Assembly (NCBI GenBank): GCA_029215795.1 | Contig: JARDYH010000002.1 | Coordinates: 109,552,501-109,616,500 of the forward strand | Direction of reading: 5' to 3' | DNA: 64,000 bases | Origin: Anniella stebbinsi | Taxonomy: Eukaryota > Chordata > Lepidosauria > Squamata > Anniellidae | Part shown: one piece after another, positions 36,201 to 45,947 of the stretch | Layout: each line of letters opens with the position of its first letter | Position numbering within the stretch: the first letter of the stretch is position 1 | Translations under genes and position numbers: made by a program | The notes under the pieces: model-generated | Database searches by the model: none | What the model was told of the DNA's origin: nothing | Seen by the model: the letters and a program-made list of their open reading frames with translations, nothing else

Positions 36201-39192
36201 CCTGCATCTCTAAACAGCTGTCATGCAAATGTTAAATCGCTGGGAATTTTAAAGATGCGGTTGTCTCAATTCAAGATAAGTTTTTTAAGTTAGCAACCAT
36301 TTACACTCTAGTTTAAACAAATGATGGCACAGTCCTATGCATGTCCCACGACATTAAGTGGGATGTACTCCCAGGTAAGGGTGTACAGGATTGCAGTGTT
36401 AATTTCTATATCAAAAAAGAGTCTAGCTCAGGCTTAAGTGGCAAATTGGGATTGTGTGTGCCATTCTGGAATTTGAAAATTCCCACCATTTGTTAGCCGA
36501 TGGCAGTGTGTTATTGTAAGCTTACTTATAGGAGAGTTGAAGCCGGCTTGAGAAAGGGTTCACTTCCCAAGGTATACAAGCCTACTTTGTTTGTTTGTCT
36601 AATGTAATCACTGTTCAAACAGTTTCTGCGTTGTTTTGAAACAATTCTCCTCTGCTGTATTTCCCCAAAATTGTTTTTCAAACCATCACTGGCTTAGGAT
36701 AGCTAGGAGCAAAAGAGGGCAGGCCTCCTGCAACTTTAATAGCTGTAAAAGAGGGAATTCTGCACAACTATTAAAGGTGCGGGAGCCTTGTCCTCTTTTG
36801 CTTCTGGCCACCCTATTGCTGGCTGTGCGCTCTCTGAACACACTAGAGACACCAACCATAGAGAATCACTTCCTGTAGTTATCCTCTCTATGGCAGGTAG
36901 AGGCTTTTGGGGGGGGGGGGTGAGTTGTGGGAGCATTGGTCTAACCAAAGGAGAGAAAATTATCCGACGGCCTAACATAATGTCCTAAATATTTTCCCTT
37001 GTGTTTTAGGTCACTTTCCCAACAAGGCCATGCCTTCTGCTGGAATGTTGCCCTGGGTCCAGGGGATCATCTGTAATGCCAACAATCCTTGCTTCCGCTA
37101 CCCAACACCTGGAGAATCACCGGGCATTGTTGGAAATTTTAACAACTCTATGTGAGTACCAGCCAATGTTTTAGTCATCTCTGTCACACAGAACAGTTCT
37201 GGGCTAAGCGTGAAGAAGAGAATTGGGGATTAAACAGCCATGCCCTACGCTGCAATATTAAGGGGACGGGATGTTCTTTTCAGCACCCATGGGAAGACTT
37301 TGTACAAACATGTGGAGGCTGCAGCTGGCAAGGCTGCTAACAAGTACAAGGGGGTTGAAGAGGGTGGAGTAGTCATGCGGGAAGAGAGGTGGGGGAATGT
37401 CAGGCCAGAACATGCAGGGCAACGAATGAGGAAATATTTAAATACAGGCCAAAATCTGCAGGCAAGATGAAGCACTTAAGTCTTTCAGCTACCTCTTCCA
37501 ACCCGCCCTGTTCATCTTGTGCACACTGCAGAAGGCCCCAGAAGGCTGAGCAGCTACACAGAGACCTCTAGGGCCGCCTCCCCCAACTTAATACCCTCCA
37601 GATGTTTGGGATGACAACTCCCAGGATTCCCATGCCTAGTGTGGCTGATGGGAATTGAAGTCCAAAACATCTGGAGGACATTTGGTTGAGGAAGACTGCT
37701 CTAGGGCCAGACAGTTCTACCTAAAACTGTTCAGGGTTTCCTTTAGGCCACCGGTCAGCTGTATTTTTGCCGCCTGACAGTTTCCTATGCATCTCAGTGG
37801 CAGAGCAGTGAAAAAGCCACAACTTCCTCAAACCTCTCCCTTGGCACATTGCTACTTCTTTGGGAAATCCTGACTTTGATAGCTAATAATTGCAGTCTGG
37901 GGTGGTTGCTCCCAGATGGACAGGTCCTAGTGCTACCAATGAGAGGCCATTGTGTAGTTATACCGTCTTTCTTAAAGGATTTTCTGTGGTAAAGAAAAGA
38001 CTGAGGAAGTGATGGGTAAACACGGGAGGGTTACGGACTGAAGATGAAGGTGTCTGAACTGCCTTTGAAACATCCCCATGCCTGAGGCCTCATCAAAAGC
38101 CTCTTTTGGAAGCGCCAAATATTCTTGAGTAGCACGAATGAAGATGGAGTTTCAGCAGGCTCCCTTCTTCCTTTCTCCTGTTGGGAGAACCTCCTTTCTC
38201 CTGCCCATTCATTCCTATTGCATCTGAAGAGGCAACAACCAGGCATACTTTGCTCCTCTCATCTCTTGTGCCAAAGCCAATACATCATTTGATATCTGGA
38301 GCCCTAGAGGAAATGGGGAATGTGTGGCATCACTGGAATTCCTGACATAAAGGAACAAGACATTTCTATGCATTGCTCGTAAAAATAGAATCAAGCCTGC
38401 AGGAGCCACCGGATTCGGTCTAGCAGGCAGGGCAGGCCAACACCTTTTGCTGACTGAGACAAAAAATCTAAATGGCACCTCCACCCACTGAACAACACCA
38501 GGCACAATCCTGCCTCCAGAAGCCTTACTGAAATTGTTACCTTATTGTTTTATTTTTTAAAACTTGCAGGTTGCCCTCGTATTTATTCATTCATTCATTC
38601 ATTCATTCATTCACTCATTCATTCATTGCATGAGTTGCCCTATAGCATCTTTCCTTAACCTGGTGCCCTCCATATGTGTTGGACTACAATTCCCAATATC
38701 CCCCATCCAGCATGTCCAACATAAATAGAGGGCACCAGCTGAGAGAAAGCTGTCCTGTAGGCTAGGCTCTTGAGATGTCATACTCAATAAAAACAAAAAC
38801 AAAAAAATAATAAGATCTATAAAATCAAGAACTCCAAAATTACATGCACAACAAAATGCAGCCACAAAAATGCATACAGAGGCAAGGCGGTAAATACAAT
38901 GTCCTCCTCAGCAGCCATTTGTTTCAGTGGGACTTGCACGAGAGAACTTGTGAATGCAGGAATCTATTTTTTTGTTTACAAAGAAAATAATTTGGTGTGA
39001 TACAACCGTTATGCTAATGCCTTTCTGTTCTGTTCCCCCCTTTTCTTTCCCACTATCTCCCTAACTTCCCCAGTGTTTCCCGATTGTTCTCGGATGCGAA
39101 GCGCTTGCTGCTGTACAGCCAAACAGACACCAGTGTCGAGGATGCACTGAAACTCATGGAGAAACTGCAGAAAACTGGGAAGTCTGTTTCAG
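24070..39192 (+). CDS. ABCA1: ABCA1 coding sequence, residues 1-140 (join of four exons, partial)
   Basis: The spliced coding sequence is 24070-24135, 32668-32761, 37010-37151 and 39074-39192: 421 nt, or 140 codons plus one base. ABCA1 is a plasma-membrane full-length ABC-A transporter that moves phospholipid and cholesterol to apoA-I, the first step of HDL formation. Residues 1-22 are the cytosolic leader with LLLWKN and RRRQT. Residues about 23-44 form transmembrane helix 1 ([20 protein letters not shown]). Residues 45-140 begin the first extracellular domain. Cys75 is present; in human it is reported to pair with Cys309. N98-N99-S100 keeps a glycosylation sequon. Residue 53 is Gln where human has Glu. 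The start codon has A at -3 and G at +4. The nucleotide-binding domains lie outside the window. Confidence 0.95.
24400..24995. other. GC-rich hairpin-bearing stretch in intron 2
   Basis: Three hairpins follow each other: 24440-24488 (CCGAACTAAAAAAGT with its complement), 24558-24578 (GGCGACC..GGTCGCC) and 24599-24633 (GGTGGTCCAGTGAGC with GCTCGCTGGACCACC). They are followed by a (TAA)n run (24664-24705) and two CCCCACCCCAT repeats. Probably a repetitive element; the ends were not found. Confidence 0.5.
24996..26743. other. Intron 2, no gene
   Basis: A fragment of the short palindromic MITE (GGGGCTGATGGGAGTTGCAG) is at 26285-26330. There are G and C runs near 26438 and 26525. No coding homology is recognised. 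Confidence 0.4.
26744..26862. mobile_element. Short palindromic hAT-like MITE
   Basis: CAGCTTTCCCTAACCTGGTG, GGATTGCAGTTTCCACC and GGTGGGAATGA-type complement arms are present. The 8-bp flanks TCGCAGAG and TTGCAGAG differ by one base. Confidence 0.6.
27205..27500 (-). pseudogene. Unidentified protein-like minus-strand stretch
   Basis: The minus strand reads [20 protein letters not shown] then [20 protein letters not shown], and after an apparent frameshift [20 protein letters not shown]. The amino-acid composition and Cys-x2-Cys look protein-like, but I do not recognise the family, there are no splice sites to support it, and the frame is interrupted. It may be a retrocopy remnant or chance. 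Confidence 0.25.
27997..28035. repeat. (AT)n microsatellite inside a palindrome
   Basis: About nineteen AT units are bounded by TACCCAA on the left and GGGTA on the right, so the whole block can fold on itself. Confidence 0.85.
28760..28885. mobile_element. Degraded GGTGGGCAA-type MITE
   Basis: CAGGGTGGGCAACTCCAGAT and CATTTGGAGGGCCACAACTT match the ends of the 135-bp family. The flanks do not match. Confidence 0.45.
28916..29184. mobile_element. MITE with GGCTGAATTC ends and internal 57-bp tandem
   Basis: The ends GGCTGAATTCAGACAACA and TGTGTCGTCCGAATTCAGCC are inverted repeats flanked by TGT on both sides. A 57-bp unit is repeated at 28954-29010 and 29011-29067. The 49.7-kb copy has one unit. 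Confidence 0.75.
28954..29074. repeat. Tandem repeat, 57 bp x 2 plus start of a third
   Basis: ATAATCAACTTTACAGTTGT begins the copies at 28954 and 29011, and ATAATCA recurs at 29068. In the forward frame 57 is a multiple of three, so a 19-residue block repeats in a chance ORF. Confidence 0.9.
29185..30276. other. Intron 2, no gene
   Basis: Open frames on both strands (for example near 29379) have no recognisable homology. Confidence 0.4.
30277..30618. mobile_element. hAT-like non-autonomous element, degraded copy
   Basis: CAGGGCTGGAGGGCCGAATT, TTCAGCTTAAAGCTCTGAAC and CATTTCAACTTTTTAGGATG are shared with the 22435 and 58144 copies. The right end GAGGTTCTTCACCC is eroded. Confidence 0.65.
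30619..31760. other. Intron 2, no gene
   Basis: 31135-31225 resembles a LINE/SINE 3' tail on the minus strand (TATTTATTACAATTATATGT, CTCAAGGCAGTGTACAC). A G run is at 31327-31339. No gene. Confidence 0.4.
31761..31900. mobile_element. 140-bp palindromic hAT-like MITE
   Basis: GGTAGGCAAACTGGTGCCCT pairs with AGAGCACCAGATTGCCTAGC. The 8-bp flanks TCTAGAAT and TCCAGAAT differ at one base. Confidence 0.75.
31909..32667. other. Intron 2, 3' end
   Basis: Contains a (GGGA)n run near 32105 and the branch/pyrimidine region before exon 3. No other feature. Confidence 0.4.
32668..32761 (+). CDS. ABCA1: ABCA1 coding exon 3, residues 23-54
   Basis: The 94-bp exon has acceptor TTTCTTCTAG and donor T|GTAAGT. 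It encodes transmembrane helix 1 (about residues 23-44) and then [13 protein letters not shown], with the Cys54 codon split after its first base. The family motif H-E-C-H-F-P-N-K reads H-Q-C-H-F-P-N-K here because residue 53 is CAG. Confidence 0.95.
32956..34263. mobile_element. 1.3-kb hAT-like element with nested L2
   Basis: It starts CAGAATGGATAAAAATCAAT and ends GATTTAAATCAAATCCACCC followed by TG. A perfect 8-bp duplication TAAAGACC flanks it (32948-32955 and 34264-34271). The ends are packed with GATTTAAATC-type words. An L2 fragment sits inside at 33169-33734, so the hAT insertion came first. Confidence 0.85.
33169..33734 (-). mobile_element. L2-clade LINE 3' fragment, nested, minus strand
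   Basis: The minus strand reads [33 protein letters not shown] and, in another frame, [20 protein letters not shown]. The 3' tail with (TTA)n is at 33172-33200. Confidence 0.88.
34338..34766. mobile_element. MITE related to 52.2-kb copy
   Basis: GGCTGCATTTGGAAGTCATG and AGCGTGACATTAGAATAAGG are its edges. The interior CAGTTTAGGGTTCAGATGTA is shared with 52175-52622. Several AACCA-type inverted words are present. Confidence 0.5.
35390..35860 (-). mobile_element. L2-clade LINE 3' fragment, minus strand
   Basis: The minus strand reads [40 protein letters not shown] and [17 protein letters not shown], typical of the L2 C-terminus. (TTA)n lies at 35396-35424. Confidence 0.85.
36060..36212. mobile_element. 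153-bp A/T-run MITE
   Basis: TAGAGATGTGAAGG at the left pairs loosely with CCTGCATCTCTA at the right. The flanks AGCAGCTG and AACAGCTG (8 bp, one mismatch) fit hAT. The interior alternates T and A runs with TTTTTCTGAAAAATTTCAG motifs. Confidence 0.6.
36328..36402. repeat. Short palindromic reptile repeat
   Basis: CAGTCCTATGCATGTCCC..GGATGTACTCCCAGGTAAG..GTACAGGATTGCAG is the same family as 40561-40645 in the opposite orientation. Confidence 0.55.
36695..36815. mobile_element. 121-bp relative of the fold-back MITE
   Basis: TAGGATAGCTAGGAGCAAAA and TTTTGCTTCTGGCCACCCTA are inverted ends. The interior CCTGCAACTTTAATAGCTG matches the 320-bp family but one loop half is missing. The flanks CACTGGCT and TGCTGGCT agree at six of eight bases, allowing a one-base offset. 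Confidence 0.65.
37010..37151 (+). CDS. ABCA1: ABCA1 coding exon 4, residues 54-101
   Basis: The 142-bp exon has acceptor TTGTGTTTTAG and donor TAT|GTGAGT. It encodes [20 protein letters not shown] and continues [20 protein letters not shown], the start of the first extracellular domain. Cys75 and Cys81 are present, and the sequon N98-N-S is retained. The codon for Ile101 is split 2+1. Confidence 0.95.
37574..37698. mobile_element. 125-bp palindromic hAT-like MITE with perfect TSD (intron 4)
   Basis: CCCTCCAGATGTTTGGGATG pairs with the complement around CCAAAACATCTGGAGG. CTCTAGGG is duplicated at 37566-37573 and 37699-37706. Confidence 0.88.
37707..38581. other. Intron 4, no gene
   Basis: No element or coding frame that I recognise. 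Confidence 0.4.
38582..38628 (+). repeat. (TTCA)n microsatellite
   Basis: About eleven ATTC units with one ACTC variant. Confidence 0.9.
38646..38752. mobile_element. 107-bp palindromic hAT-like MITE
   Basis: CATCTTTCCTTAACCTGGTG and GGACTACAATTCCC pair with GGGCACCAGCTGAGAGAAAG. The flanks CCCTATAG and TCCTGTAG match at six of eight. Confidence 0.6.
39074..39192 (+). CDS. ABCA1: ABCA1 coding exon 5, residues 101-140
   Basis: The 119-bp exon has a long pyrimidine tract ending CTTCCCCAG and donor TCAG|GTAAAT. It encodes [20 protein letters not shown] and then [19 protein letters not shown]. The first half is close to mammalian ABCA1 and the second half more divergent, as expected for this loop. 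The reading frame leaves phase 1 into exon 6, which lies outside the window. Confidence 0.94.
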
Positions 39193-40560
39193 GTAAATGA
39201 GGAAAAGGTGGTGCCGTGAATTTTGCAGAGGGACTTGGTGTTGTAGCAATAATCCAGAAGCTAGAAAAAGCTTCTGAATAGAGTCGGTGATGCTTAAATG
39301 TAAGATGGACAACTGACACGATGCGTTACTAAATTTTCAACAAGGGACAGTAAACTTCGCCCTTGGTTTCATTTGGATGGGAAAACAATGTGTGTGTGCA
39401 TGAGCTGTGCCAGCCCCCCCCCTCCGCCCCCTTTGACAAGCTTCTTGCTTCCCCCCCCCCCCCCCCGCCCTTTGCTGAACTTCTGTGGTCGTTTGAAGGA
39501 AAGGCAATTTTCACATTCAGATCAGAGCTGAATCACAAACTGGAAATTAAAGGAAGGCTGCAGTCTTATACAAGCTTAGTTGCCTCCATCAAAATCAATA
39601 AAGTGTTCAGAGAAAATGTGCTTAATGCTTCCATCCTAACGTGGAATACATCCTATTACTGTTTCAGAAAGCTCCCCCGTCCACCCTTCTCTAGGTTAAC
39701 CCCCAGTACAGGCCACAGGCGGGAGGTTGCCCATCCCTGCTGTCGAGCGTGGCCACCCGGGAAGGGGTCAGGCATGTGGCAAAATAAACTTTTGTTGTTT
39801 AGACTACTGTCTTGACAATAGTGTGCCCTCTTTCCCTTTTCCCTACAACCCCCCCCCCCCCCAGAAGCTGGCTTAATTTAAGTACTAGGGCCAAACTTAG
39901 CATGAGGGAGCAGACATATTTTAAAATGTGTCTGTCTGCCCTGTTTACATACTCGGTGGGTGGGTGGGTGGGTGGTGTCTGCCGTATTTTAATACGAATA
40001 GAGTTGTGTGGGTAAGGAGAGTTTTATCCTTACTATGTGCTTTGTCACTTCAGGCATCTTTTATTCCCACGCTCACTCCTTTTTTGGTGTAAATGCTGGG
40101 CTGGGAGAAAAAGAGGCAGCAACAGGGTGTAAGGAAGTAAGTTGGAAGAGGCAGGAATGTTCCCATCTCTCCCCTTGCATACAAATTATACCCCAACTCT
40201 ATGAAATGACACCTGAACAATAAATATGGCTGCCCTCATGAAATCTAGTCCCCCCCACCCCTCTTAGTTGCATGGATGCCTGCCCCTCCTCAAGTCTTTC
40301 ATCTCCAGTGTAAGAATTTGGTACTAGCGCTTGCTGTTTTTCATCCAGTTTTTAAAGGGAGTGCAGTTTCTTTGTAATGCAAAATCACAATCCTCAGAGA
40401 GCTGAAAGGAAATTCAACTGAGAAGCTGCCAGGACCTTAGTGTGTTGCATGCATTTTTGGGGGGGGGATATTTTCTTGGCCCAGTTGTTAAGGGTTTCGT
40501 AAGGATAGTGGCAAAGTAGAACATGTCTGTCTAATCTCTTTGTCAAAGCCAGGTTTAAGC
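39193..40560. other. Intron 5, 5' portion
   Basis: Several long C runs (near 39413, 39452-39466 and 39848-39864) and a (GGGT)n run near 39957. No exon 6 or other coding sequence. Confidence 0.45.
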
Positions 40561-40645
40561 TGCAATCCTGTGTACACTTACCTGGGAGTAAGTCCCATTA
40601 AACTCAATGGGTCTTACTTCTGAGTAGATATGCATGGGATTGTGC
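40561..40645. repeat. Short palindromic reptile repeat, best copy
   Basis: GCAATCCTGTGTACACTTAC then CTGGGAGTAAGTCCCATT pairs with AATGGGTCTTACTTCTGAG and GCATGGGATTG. Confidence 0.65.
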
Positions 40646-40829
40646 TGTTCGCTACTCTTTTAGGGCACTTAGTAATGATTGTAGATGAGTGAGTTGTCAA
40701 ATCAAAGCACAGACCTCTTGTGGTGGTGGGGTGGGAATTGTGCTTTTGCCAGTTTCCACCAGAAAGCAGAAAAAACATGACTTAAAAGGGGTAGGGGAAC
40801 TGGGGTAAAGCACACTGGTACAATTAAAC

Positions 40830-41465
40830 CTGACAGTGGCTCTACATGCACTCGTTAGCTCTACCTGGGGCTGCCCTTGAAAACCTTTTGGAAGCTTCAA
40901 CTAGTCTAGAATGCTGCTGCTAAAATTTTGACTGGAGCAAAATGTCAACCTTTGATTGTATCAGCTTCACTGTCACCTTTCCAACTGCAATTCAAAGTGC
41001 TGGTTATTACCTTCAAAGCCCAAACTAGCTTGGGGCCAGGCTACCTGAAAGACTGCCTTCTCCCATGCCAATCTGGCTGTCTTCTAAGATCAGCTGCTGT
41101 GCCTCTCTTGCGTTTGATTTCTGAGGTATGGTTGGCGGCAATTCCCAAGGGAGCTTTCTCGGTGGTGGCCCCCTATATACAGAACTCCCTGGCCCAAGAG
41201 GCTATGCAATTCCCCTCTGTTTCTGTATTCCCCCAATATTAAACATTTATCTTTAAACAGGCATTTGATTCTGTGGTTGCTTAATTTACTGATTGTTAGT
41301 TTGGGCTTTGGGTATTTTTTACATTTGCTGCTTTTGGTTTGATAATTAGCCTGATGATTGGCAATCATTGTTTTTGCATTGGTATATTTTATAAGCCCCT
41401 GTGAGCAATTCCCCTTTTGGAGGGGTACTGTGGGATATAAATTCTTGTATAACAAATAATAAAAC
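40830..41465 (+). mobile_element. L2-clade LINE 3' fragment
   Basis: Frames read LQFKVLVITFKAQTSLGPGY, LKDCLLPCQSGCLLRSA and GAFSVVAPYIQNSLAQEA. The 3' tail ends near GGGATATAAATTCTTGTATAAC. Confidence 0.85.
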
Positions 41466-41532
41466 ATCTGTGACTCTTTGCTAGAAGACCTCTGGGCATA
41501 AGTGTGTTGAAATGAGTCTTAACCTGCTTAGA

Positions 41533-41753
41533 TGTTGTTGTTGTTATTATATCCCACCTTTTCCCCTTGTGTAAGGAAGCTTTCATGGTCCTCCTCCTCT
41601 CTATTTTATCCTCACAACAACCCTGTTAGGTAGATTAGGCTGAGAATGCATGATGGGCCCAAACTCACCCAGTGAACTTTATGGCTGAGGGGGACTAGAA
41701 CCTGGATCTCTGGAGTCCCAGTCAAACACTCTAACCACTACACCACACTTGCT
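41533..41753 (-). mobile_element. tRNA-derived SINE, minus strand
   Basis: The reverse complement starts GTGTGGTGTAGTGGTTAGAG (A box) with B box GGTTCTAGTCC (41692-41702), then the body with ACAGGGTTGTTGTGAGGATA and the tail GGTGGGATATAAT. Confidence 0.85.
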
Positions 41754-41759
41754 ATGACT

Positions 41760-42852
41760 TTTCAGCTCCCGCTCTTAATTACTACCCTGCTGCTGAAGAA
41801 AAGAACAACACCAGTCACTCACATTGTGAGCCCCAAGTGAAATTCTTAAATTAATCCTATAAAATGCAAGCTAGCAAGTTGATTGGAAAAGCAAGGCCTG
41901 CGGTGAGGGCTGGTTTCTTTAATAAGGTAACTTAAGAAAAATGTAATCAAATGTGAGTACATTAAAAAAAACAACTCACCATTGTTCACTATAATTTGGA
42001 CTGTTTATGACAGACTCCATATTGTTGGTGCAGCCGGTGGTGAACAAAAGTTTGCTTGTCCTTTATGTTGCCCTCACTTACACAGTCTCCAGGGAAATTC
42101 GTTAGAAGCCGTTGTAGCATTGACCTATCGCTTCTGGGCTCCAACTCTAGCAAACTGGGGGGGAAAAAACCCACAGACACAATAATGGAAAGCATCTTTC
42201 AGGAGAGATGGCCATTACTAAAGAGCAGGGAGGAAGGAGGCGTTAAAAGCTTGCCCACTGCTTCCCACTTTCCTGAGCATCTCAAGGCATCAACTTTTAC
42301 AGTGTGAGTTTCCTCGGAATGAAAGGGTGCATTCGATGTTTTTGTAAGGTGTGTTTATTTACGAAAATATGAACTGAAATCCTCACCCAAGTTCTCCTAA
42401 AATATCCGCCCCCCCCCCATGCAATAGCAGCAGTGGTGTTGTGATACATTTTGAAGTGCAGCCGCTCATTATGACGGTCCCCAAAGACATGCTCCAAGGA
42501 CAGTCCAAAATTGCAGGCAGGGGTGTTGATCTGTATCATCAAACCAGTTCAAGGCGTTTTCTTCTCCACCAGGAGCAGATCTCTTGCAAAGCTTAATTGC
42601 CCATTCAAGAGAGAGTGCGCACACATACACCACCCAGTACTTTATAACAGGAAACAATATATTGTTCCTGGGGAAAAAAACATTTTCCCCCAGCAATGGT
42701 GAGGATTGCTGCTAAGCTCAGAGGAAACAGGGAAGTCTGAGGGGGCGCTGGTGGCAGATGACTCAGGCTTCATTGTTAATTTAAAAAGTGCTGGCGTTGT
42801 ATCCCTCCGAGCACTGGTAGCAGTATACCACTAGATAACGAGGTGAGATACT
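41760..42852. other. Intron 5, no gene
   Basis: C run near 42409. No homology is recognised in either strand. Confidence 0.4.
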
Positions 42853-43380
42853 GGCTGCGTTCGGACAACATGATAGTCAACAGTGGGGTAATATTCAACT
42901 CAACAGTTTTATCTAGGGCGTACTCACCACACAGTATGATAATAATCAACTGTGGTGTGGATTAGGATCAGCATTGAGTTGACAGTTAATTCACGCTGAT
43001 TTGACTCACTCATCCCTCACCCTCTCTCCCCCCATCCTCCCGCTAGTATCCCATCAGCCATTGCTGTCAAAAATCTATCCTGCTGGTTGGATTAGAGCAG
43101 CAGCTGCCGCTTTGATTGCTCTTGCCTTGCAACTGTGTGGCCGAGGAAATAACCAACAGTGGCCAAGGAAATAACCAACACTGCCCTCCACACGATAACC
43201 AACTGTGGTTCAAGTAGCCAATTCTGCACAGTGTTGCTTGTTTGCATTGGTTATTTCAGCCAAATAATCAACTGTTGGTTAAAAAAAAAACATCGCCTAA
43301 CACGATGACCCACGGTTGGTTACATAACCAACTGTCAACTATTTAAACCACCATTGGTTATTGTGTTGTCTGAAACCAGT
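42853..43380. mobile_element. MITE of the CGTTCGGACAACA type
   Basis: GGCTGCGTTCGGACAACATG at the left and TTGTGTTGTCTGAAACCAGT at the right are inverted ends. Its left part shares TACTCACCACACAGTATGAT and GGTGTGGATTAGGATCAGCA with the 49.7-kb element; the rest has repeated AACCAACTGT words. Confidence 0.6.
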
Positions 43381-43388
43381 CACTCAGT

Positions 43389-43577
43389 CCCTGTTCTGAC
43401 AACACATTAAACCACTGTGGTTAAGCATTTTGAGCTAAACATTATGGCTTAGTGTGTCATGTGAACCATTCCTAACCATGGTGGCTACATAATCACTGTT
43501 TAAACACGTTCACTAACCATTTGCTGCAAAAGGGTTAGTGGCCTAACCATGGCTTAGCGGGTTGTCCGAAGAGAGCC
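43389..43577 (-). mobile_element. TGACAACAC MITE, copy A
   Basis: CTGTTCTGACAACACATTAA and the right end GGGTTGTCCGAAGAGAGCC are inverted. The copy at 51866-52053 is the same element in the opposite orientation (shared GCTAAACATTATGGCTTAG and AACCATTTGCTGCAAAAGGG). Confidence 0.7.
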
Positions 43578-44249
43578 TCTGTTTATTTCCTTGAAAAGGC
43601 GGGGGAACTCATTTTTTTGAAGGGGTTGCTGCTTGGCTTAACTGTTCAAGGTGACTGAGTGTGTTTTGCTTTTTTAACTGGGGAAAAAAGGACCACTCAC
43701 ATTGGCGGTAGGCTTTCTCCGCCACTACCCTCGGGCCGCAGGTCCTGGACTGCCTTGAGAGAGACAGGATACTGTGGGTGGTGCAGGGCCCTGGCAAGAA
43801 AAAGCATTCAGCCATTTTGTAAGGATGGGGGAGGCGCTTTGGTTTTCCCACAAACCACCAGTTAACGGATTAAAAAGTGTTGGCTGACACTTTCAGTACA
43901 ACACTTACCTTGAACTAAAAAACCCCACTTACTTCAGCCCCCCCCCCCCCCCGGGCAGGTACAGCTTCCCTTGGTTTACAGTAATCACCAGCCATTGGGC
44001 AATCTCCTACAGCTATACAAGAGTCTGTCATGGAAGGCTATCTCTCAGGGCTGGCCCAAATCCTTTTGCTGCAAATGGTGCCTGGTCACATTACGAAGCA
44101 GAATTTCCCACAAGCACCTGTCCCCCTCCCCCTGTTTATATTGGAATGCTTTACTTCAGCCAACCCAGGTTGACACAAAAGAGAAGAAAAGTGATAAAGA
44201 GGACAGAGATGGCAGGGGAGAAGTTATAATAATGGATGCCTGACTAGGG

Positions 44250-44640
44250 ATGTGTGAGAATTTTGTTACTGTTCACAAATCATGCAAACATGCCCCATTC
44301 ACCATCCCGAATGTGAGCCAGGAGCTCTTTTCGTGAGAAATGTTCACAAATTTCCAAATTTGCGAGCACGTTAAAAATGTGTGGTTGAAAAAAACATGTT
44401 TTAAAAAAGCACACTTTGAAATGTGTTTAAAATGCATTTTCACTCTTTAACCATTATAGGAAAGTTTGCACTTCTAAAAAAAAAAATATGCACAGAAATA
44501 CACTTTCCCTGTTCAAAATATGGACTTTTCCATTTGAATAAGCTGAAAAACAGGTTGAAAGTTAAAAGAAGAGTGAAGCGAAACGAGCCTTGAAAAGATT
44601 TTTGGGGAATTTAGGTGAGCTTGAAAATCCCTGGTTCTCC
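44250..44640. mobile_element. Possible degraded hAT-type repeat
   Basis: TAGGGATGTGTGAG at the left resembles a hAT tip, and the interior has phased TTTGAAATGTG and TGCATTTTCAC words. No right end or duplication was found. Confidence 0.3.
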
Positions 44641-44821
44641 CATGCCAATGCTCAACTTTCCTCCCACTGGTCTCTTTGCCCCTACAAATCTTGCCCTCCT
44701 AATGCCACTTTCCAGCTGTTCAGCTGTAACATAGTTTCCCAGAAATAAGTCTACTGCCAAATGTTTGGTTTGGCCCTATGGATAGCAGCTTCTGAGCCCA
44801 TAGTAAGATAAAATTCCTAGT

Positions 44822-45232
44822 ATGCCTCTCCCGACATGAACCAACCTGTACACTACGCTCAACATCTAAGGTCCTCCTCCGGGTGCCTACTCCAAGGGAA
44901 GCTCGGAGGATGGCAACAAGGGAGAGGGTCTTCTCTGTGGTGGCCCCCCAATTATGGAATGATCTCCCCGATGAGGCCTGCCTGGCGCCAACACTGTTAT
45001 CCTTTTGGCGCCATGTCAAAACTTTTCTTTGCTCCCAGGCATTGTAGCAGCTTAAGTTGAGGTTTTTAACTAAATTTTTGGCCAGGCGTAAAAGTTTAAA
45101 AACGTTTTTAAATATTAACTGTTTTTATGTTTTATGGTTTTAAATTTTGTATATTAGTTTTTTAATGTTCAATCTTTTAAAATTTTGTAAACTGCCCAGA
45201 GAACTTCGGCTATGGGGAGGTATATAAATGTA

Positions 45233-45272
<40 letters not shown>
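44822..45272 (+). mobile_element. L2-clade LINE 3' fragment with (AAT)n tail
   Basis: Same subfamily as 33169-33734: shared GGGAGAGGGTCTTCTCTGTG and GGCCCCCCAATTATGGAATG. The tail is (AATAAT)n at 45233-45272. Confidence 0.85.
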
Positions 45273-45277
<5 letters not shown>

Positions 45278-45947
45278 TACCACCAGGGTAGTGTCAAAAC
45301 TTGGTAGCAACAGTTGCATGTCCCGTCCACTCCACATGCATACACCCCCGAGAGATTATTGCTATTTTTGATTCCCTCAGGATTCGTCGGATGTTTTGCC
45401 AAACCGCCAATCTTCACGTTTGTTTTGAGTTTTTGCTTCAGGTCTTGCAGTTCACGGTTGTGCAGAACATGTCCCCTCAGAAACATCTCTGTATTCTCAT
45501 CAAAACTGTTTTTGCTTCTCTTTAAATTCCTTCAGTGTTTCGTCCCTGAAGGAACCTCCCAGTTGGCCTAACACTGGTTTTACAACACTCATGGCTAGAA
45601 ATGTTGACTGCAGATGTACAAGGGCTTGGGGAATTTGTGTACTTTGCTGATCCTTTCTTACCAAAAGAGGTTAAAAGAAAGACCTTTGCCTCTTGAGCCT
45701 AGGAAAAAGGAAGTCGAAAGGAGATAGGAGTGCGCTCGGCAAATAGACTTTGACAGCAATCCTCACGCATGTATGTGTGCTTAAGTCACCTGGACTTCAG
45801 TGTGGACATAGGGGGGGCAGGACTGCATCCTTGAAGACTAAAGGTGGAGGGAGAAAGAACTTTTTGACTTGGATTACAATGTAGCAATAAAAACGCAAGC
45901 ATATATTTTGGAAATTGTTATAAACTCAAAATCTGGAAAATGATTTC
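45273..45947. other. Intron 5, no supported gene
   Basis: The minus strand at 45270-45486 is open and reads MFLRGHVLHNRELQDLKQKL then KTNVKIGGLAKHP. I do not recognise it and no splice signals frame it. Confidence 0.35.

Noticed and set aside
37010..37151. Assignment of the gene to ABCA4 or ABCA7
   Set aside because: [17 protein letters not shown] and LSYPPYEQH match ABCA1 better than the ABCA4 and ABCA7 versions of this region, and the promoter also matches ABCA1.
41680..41753. Possible tRNA gene on the minus strand
   Set aside because: A- and B-box words are present, but the cloverleaf stems do not close and the sequence continues into a SINE body and tail.
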